Positions 5,923 through 8,697 of a stretch of 8,697 bases of DNA are shown here, piece by piece. A program made the translations under genes and the position numbers. The first letter of the stretch is position 1, and each line of letters opens with the position of its first letter. Origin of the DNA: Corynebacterium sp. (GTDB taxonomy: Bacteria > Actinomycetota > Actinomycetes > Mycobacteriales > Mycobacteriaceae); assembly GCA_030450335.1 (NCBI GenBank), contig JAKDIS010000105.1, positions 1-8,697 of the forward strand, given 5' to 3'. The notes beneath the pieces were generated by a model. That model made no database searches. It was not told where the DNA came from and was given only the letters and a program-made list of their open reading frames with translations.

Positions 5923-6195
5923 ATGCTGTCGGAACCCACGAAGGGGCACATCTACTTCGCCGAGTACGACGTGATGAAGTCCGTATCTGCGAGCCTGGGC
6001 GTCGCGTACTCCAACCGGTACGACGCGGCGGCCACCGAGGCTGAGCGGCAGTGGTGGGAATCCCGGCGCCAGGCTCTCCGCACGTATGTCGCGGCAGCCG
6101 TCGACACCGACCGGGAGGACCTGCTGACCCGCTGCCGGATGATGCGCGCCGAGTTCGACCGCATCGGCGGGCTCGGATCCCCGGGCGGGGAGTGA
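5923..6195 (+). CDS. Hypothetical 90-residue protein, helical and charged
   Basis: I do not recognise a named family with certainty. The protein opens 'KGHIYFAEYDVMKSVSASLGVAYSNRYD' and continues with long charged, probably helical stretches ('AATEAERQWWESRRQALRTYV', 'DREDLLTRCRMMRAEFDRI'). It ends in a short Gly-rich tail ('GGLGSPGGE'). There is no signal peptide, transmembrane segment or cysteine pair. The strong ribosome site and codon pattern (GC-rich third positions) support a real gene. It sits 44 bases after fic and 40 bases before pcaO. Being downstream of a Fic gene, it could be an accessory or modulator of the Fic protein, but it lacks a clear (S/T)xxxE(G/N) inhibitory motif, so I do not call it an antitoxin. 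It could equally be an unrelated small protein with a helical bundle. Confidence 0.75.
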   Translation: MLSEPTKGHIYFAEYDVMKSVSASLGVAYSNRYDAAATEAERQWWESRRQALRTYVAAAVDTDREDLLTRCRMMRAEFDRIGGLGSPGGE

Positions 6196-6205
6196 GCGGC
6201 GCGGC

Positions 6206-6218
6206 GGCGAGACTCGCC
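6206..6218 (+). promoter_or_regulatory. Perfect 13-bp palindrome in the pcaO promoter, candidate operator
   Basis: GGCGAG and CTCGCC form a 6-1-6 inverted repeat around an A at 6212. It lies four bases upstream of the candidate -10 hexamer of pcaO, in the spacer where a bound regulator would block RNA polymerase. It is only 10 bases downstream of the stop of the small gene. A dimeric regulator acting on pcaO (PcaO itself, PcaR or another) is possible. The arms are short and the region is GC-rich, so chance cannot be excluded. Confidence 0.4.
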
Positions 6219-6222
6219 CAAC

Positions 6223-6228
6223 TACACT
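6223..6228 (+). promoter_or_regulatory. Candidate -10 element of a leaderless pcaO transcript
   Basis: TACACT matches TANNNT well (TATAAT-like at four of six positions) and lies exactly seven bases before the GTG at 6236, placing the expected transcription start on the start codon. There is no Shine-Dalgarno sequence in the 40 bases before the GTG, which agrees with leaderless translation. No -35 consensus is visible. Confidence 0.55.
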
Positions 6229-6235
6229 GACCGGC

Positions 6236-8697
6236 GTGACCACCACCGACCGCCTCCACCACACACAGGTCAGGGAGATCCTGTCGCTGCAGCAGAGCGT
6301 GCCCGCCCACGGCGGACTCCTCGTCCGTGTTCACGACCGCTGCGCCGGTGGCGCCGGGCTGCTGCGTCAACTGGCCACCGGGTCCCCGGGGTGGCGGACC
6401 GTGCAGCAGCGGCTGCTGCCCGACGGCGGCGAACTCGATCAGGCCACGCTCGACCAGCACGCGATCGACGCCACGGCCGACACCCTCCTGCTCGTCGAGG
6501 ACCTGGACCGCGCCGCGGCGTCCACCGTGCGCCGGCTCGTCGCCGAGACCCAACGACGTGACCGCCCGGCCCGCCTGATGGTGGTGGGAACCGCCACTGC
6601 CACCGACTTCACCGCCGACATCGACGTGATCCTGCCTCCCCTCTCCGTCGCCGAGGTCGCCACGTACTGCGAGACCACGACCGGACGCATGCCCGCACCA
6701 CACACGGTCGAGCAGATGCACGCGATGACCGGAGGACGTATCGACCTGCTCGCCGAGTTGCTCGGGGTGTTCCCCTGCGTCCCGGACACCTGGGCCGCCT
6801 CCCTCGACCGTGTCCTCGACCGGGCCCTCGACCAGGCCCTCGACCAGGACTCCCCTGGGCTCACCGACCTCCTTCAGGCCGTCGTCGTCAGCGGTGCACC
6901 GGACGCCTCCCCTGTCCCCGTCGCACTGATCGTCGCCATGGGCGCATCCCTCGACGTCGCCGGGCAGGACGTATTCCGCACCGTCCTGCGCACCGTGCAG
7001 TGCGATACCGCAGGGACGCACGTGCAGTTCCGCGACCCTCGTCACCGCGCGGCCGTCCTCGATCGCACACCGCCGGCGACCCTGGCGCAGCTGCACCGGC
7101 GGGCCGCCGAGGCCTGCACCGACACCGACCGCCGGCTGCACCACCGGTTGCACGCCGCACTGGCCGCCGGAGACACACAGGACGTCGGGCACACCCGGGA
7201 CCTGCTGCGGGAGGCCGCCGAACAGCACCACCGGAACCAGGACTGGGCCGGCGAGGCCACCGCCCTGCGCAGCGTGCATGTGGATCCCGCCGCCACCGCC
7301 ATGGCACTGACGAGGGCGGGGAACCTCGATGCGGCACGGTTGTGGTCACGCGCCGGCGACACCGCGGCGTCCTGCCGCTCGACGCTGGCGATGCACGACG
7401 GCGACCGGCGCCGCGCCCACGGCGCGCTCGACGGCACAGGCGGTCCCGACGCTGCGCGCCAACGCGCCGTGCTCGCCCTGGCCGACTGGAACCCGGGCGC
7501 CATGCTCGGGCACGCCACCACCGCCGGCGACGACCTGCTCACCGGCATCACCCGGCGCATCACCGGCGACACGCACGCCGGCCCCCTGCACCCCCTGGTC
7601 GACGGCTGGCTCGCCCTCGTCGACGACGACCCGCTGACCGCCCGCGACCTGCTCACCACGCACGACACGAACACCACACCCGGCTCCGAACCGTCCGGCC
7701 CGTTGCCTGCCGTCTGGCGCGACGCATGGCTGGCGCGCACCCACTACGTCCTCGGCGACTTCGACGCCGCCCGCCGCGTCGTCGACCGCGGCCTGGCCAC
7801 CGGTGAGGCCCACGGCAGCGTCCTGCTGGAACCGGTGCTGCTGTGGACGGGCACCCAGGTCGCCGCCTTCCAGGGCGACTCCCTCGGCGCCGGACGCTAC
7901 ACCGCGCGTCTGCCGGACGACCCGGACTCCTTCCTCATCCAACGCCTGCCGGCGGCGATGAGCCGCATGATCACCACCGCCAACAGCAGCGACCTCGTCG
8001 CCGCGCTGCGCATGGGCGAGTCGCTGGCGCGCATCGGCACGGAGACCGACACCCAGCAGCCCGGTTTCTGGCCGTGGGAGGACGTCTACGCGCAGTGCCT
8101 CGTGCGCGCCGGACGCATCCGCGCCGCAGACGCGGTGGTCACCGAGGCCGAACAACGCGCAGAGCACCGGGCCGCCGCCCGCGGGACGACCCCACTGCCG
8201 TCACTGGCGGCGAAGCTGCGCGTGCCGCGCGGCAGCATCCTGCTGCGCCGCGGCGAGGTCGAGGCCGGGCTGCGCTGCTTCGACGAGGCCGTGGACATCA
8301 TCGCCGACACCCCGATGCGCGCCTACCACTCGCGCATCCTGCTGGAGTACGGCCTGGTGCTGCGCCGCCTCGGTCGGCGTCGACGTGCCGACGAGGTCTT
8401 CTCCCGCGCCGAGGAGGTCTTCGCCTCCATGGGCGCGGCGGCGATGGTGGAACGCTGCCGGCGCGAACGCCGCGCGGCGGGGATCAGCGGAAGCAGCACA
8501 GACGTCGTAGCGTCCGACGCCTCCGAGGAGACGACCCCGCTGCTCTCCACCCAGGAGGAGCAGATCGCGGTGATGGCCGCCGACGGCTCCACCAACCGCG
8601 ACATCGCCCGGGAGCTGACCCTGTCGGCGAAGACGGTCGAGCACCACCTCACCCGCGCCTACCGCAAGCTCGGGGTCGCCGGGCGCCGGGAGCTCTC
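6236..8697 (+). CDS. pcaO: LAL-type LuxR-family regulator, probable PcaO (3' end cut by the window)
   Basis: An open frame of 820 codons from GTG 6236 runs off the window without a stop. Residues 1-180 resemble a STAND/AAA ATPase: Walker B-like 'TLLLVED' at 83-89, 'ARLMVVGTA' at 112-120, 'LPPLSVAEVATYC' at 133-145 and 'MTGGRIDLLAELL' at 164-176. The Walker A site is degenerate: 'VHDRCAGGAGLLRQL' (32-46) lacks the GKT/S. The middle (about 210-750) is an Ala/Arg-rich helical array of TPR-like repeats. The end (771-820) is a LuxR helix-turn-helix: 'LSTQEEQIAVMAADGSTNRDIA' then 'LSAKTVEHHLTRAYRKLGV', so only a few residues should be missing. In C. glutamicum, PcaO lies after pcaD, belongs to this family, has a diverged nucleotide-binding domain, and activates the protocatechuate dioxygenase genes pcaHG. 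The name here rests on family, size and location; pcaC, pcaB, pcaG and pcaH would be expected downstream. The start is supported by the leaderless -10 pattern. Confidence 0.85.
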   Translation, partial: MTTTDRLHHTQVREILSLQQSVPAHGGLLVRVHDRCAGGAGLLRQLATGSPGWRTVQQRLLPDGGELDQATLDQHAIDATADTLLLVEDLDRAAASTVRRLVAETQRRDRPARLMVVGTATATDFTADIDVILPPLSVAEVATYCETTTGRMPAPHTVEQMHAMTGGRIDLLAELLGVFPCVPDTWAASLDRVLDRALDQALDQDSPGLTDLLQAVVVSGAPDASPVPVALIVAMGASLDVAGQDVFRTVLRTVQCDTAGTHVQFRDPRHRAAVLDRTPPATLAQLHRRAAEACTDTDRRLHHRLHAALAAGDTQDVGHTRDLLREAAEQHHRNQDWAGEATALRSVHVDPAATAMALTRAGNLDAARLWSRAGDTAASCRSTLAMHDGDRRRAHGALDGTGGPDAARQRAVLALADWNPGAMLGHATTAGDDLLTGITRRITGDTHAGPLHPLVDGWLALVDDDPLTARDLLTTHDTNTTPGSEPSGPLPAVWRDAWLARTHYVLGDFDAARRVVDRGLATGEAHGSVLLEPVLLWTGTQVAAFQGDSLGAGRYTARLPDDPDSFLIQRLPAAMSRMITTANSSDLVAALRMGESLARIGTETDTQQPGFWPWEDVYAQCLVRAGRIRAADAVVTEAEQRAEHRAAARGTTPLPSLAAKLRVPRGSILLRRGEVEAGLRCFDEAVDIIADTPMRAYHSRILLEYGLVLRRLGRRRRADEVFSRAEEVFASMGAAAMVERCRRERRAAGISGSSTDVVASDASEETTPLLSTQEEQIAVMAADGSTNRDIARELTLSAKTVEHHLTRAYRKLGVAGRREL
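6803..6850 (+). repeat. In-frame 12-bp tandem repeat in pcaO
   Basis: Four consecutive 12-base units (CTCGACCGTGTC, CTCGACCGGGCC, CTCGACCAGGCC, CTCGACCAGGAC) encode LDRV-LDRA-LDQA-LDQD, residues 190-205. Neighbouring units differ by one to three bases, so the array looks recently expanded. It sits just after the degenerate ATPase core and should extend a helix by one turn per unit; copy-number change would keep the frame. Confidence 0.85.

Noticed and set aside
5923..6195. The small gene as the antitoxin of the Fic protein
   Set aside because: It has no (S/T)xxxE(G/N) helix and lies downstream of fic, while such a motif is already present in the N-terminus of the Fic protein.
5918..7279. Minus-strand open frame of 453 codons opposite the small gene and pcaO
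   Set aside because: It covers the pcaO promoter and N-terminus, has no motif, and the plus-strand frame carries LAL features and continues to a LuxR helix-turn-helix.
7000..7806. Plus-strand open frame of 268 codons inside pcaO
   Set aside because: It is an alternative frame with an extreme Arg/Pro/His content, nested in the continuous pcaO frame.
1..8697. CRISPR arrays, tRNA or rRNA genes, insertion sequences
   Set aside because: No spaced direct repeats, cloverleaf-like sequence, rRNA signature or transposase was seen on either strand; the two tandem arrays found are short coding repeats.

Overview
The window is GC-rich, gene-dense and entirely on the plus strand. It reads as part of a chromosomal protocatechuate (beta-ketoadipate) catabolic locus of a high-GC actinobacterium. 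The order pcaR-pcaF-pcaD followed by a large LuxR-type (LAL) regulator in the position of pcaO is the order known from Corynebacterium glutamicum. pcaD is a stand-alone gene, not the pcaD/pcaC fusion (pcaL) of rhodococci. A high-GC Corynebacterium is therefore the best guess; the genus is inferred from gene order, not from a marker gene.

Layout. Positions 1-263 hold the C-terminal end of an IclR-type regulator (pcaR). Positions 301-1569 encode the beta-ketoadipyl-CoA thiolase PcaF, and 1575-2372 the enol-lactone hydrolase PcaD. A block of four genes then lies between pcaD and the regulator. These are a TIM-barrel protein of the sugar phosphate isomerase/epimerase superfamily (2378-3181), an FAD-dependent dehydrogenase related to ketosteroid dehydrogenases and flavoprotein reductases (3178-4872, overlapping by 4 bases), a Fic-domain protein with a built-in antitoxin-like N-terminus (4883-5878), and a 90-residue protein of unknown function (5923-6195). 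From 6236 to the end of the window runs a nearly complete LAL regulator, the likely PcaO, with its C-terminal LuxR helix-turn-helix just reaching the window edge. No stretch above 300 bases lacks a gene.

How it may work together. PcaD opens the enol-lactone to beta-ketoadipate, and PcaF cleaves beta-ketoadipyl-CoA to succinyl-CoA and acetyl-CoA. The TIM-barrel and FAD genes are packed head to tail behind pcaD (gaps of 5 and -4 bases), as if co-transcribed. The most economical reading is that they act on a hydroaromatic or alicyclic ring compound feeding the protocatechuate pathway; this is inference. The Fic gene and pcaO each carry a TANNNT hexamer exactly 7 bases before the start codon and have no Shine-Dalgarno sequence, the actinobacterial pattern of leaderless transcription. 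The Fic module and the regulator may thus be transcribed separately from the catabolic run in which they sit.

Most interesting points: the four-gene insertion into an otherwise conserved pca order; the single-chain VbhA-like antitoxin/Fic toxin fusion joined by a TQx repeat linker; two perfect inverted repeats, one after fic and one in the pcaO promoter; the missing Walker A lysine of PcaO; and in-frame tandem repeats in both fic and pcaO.
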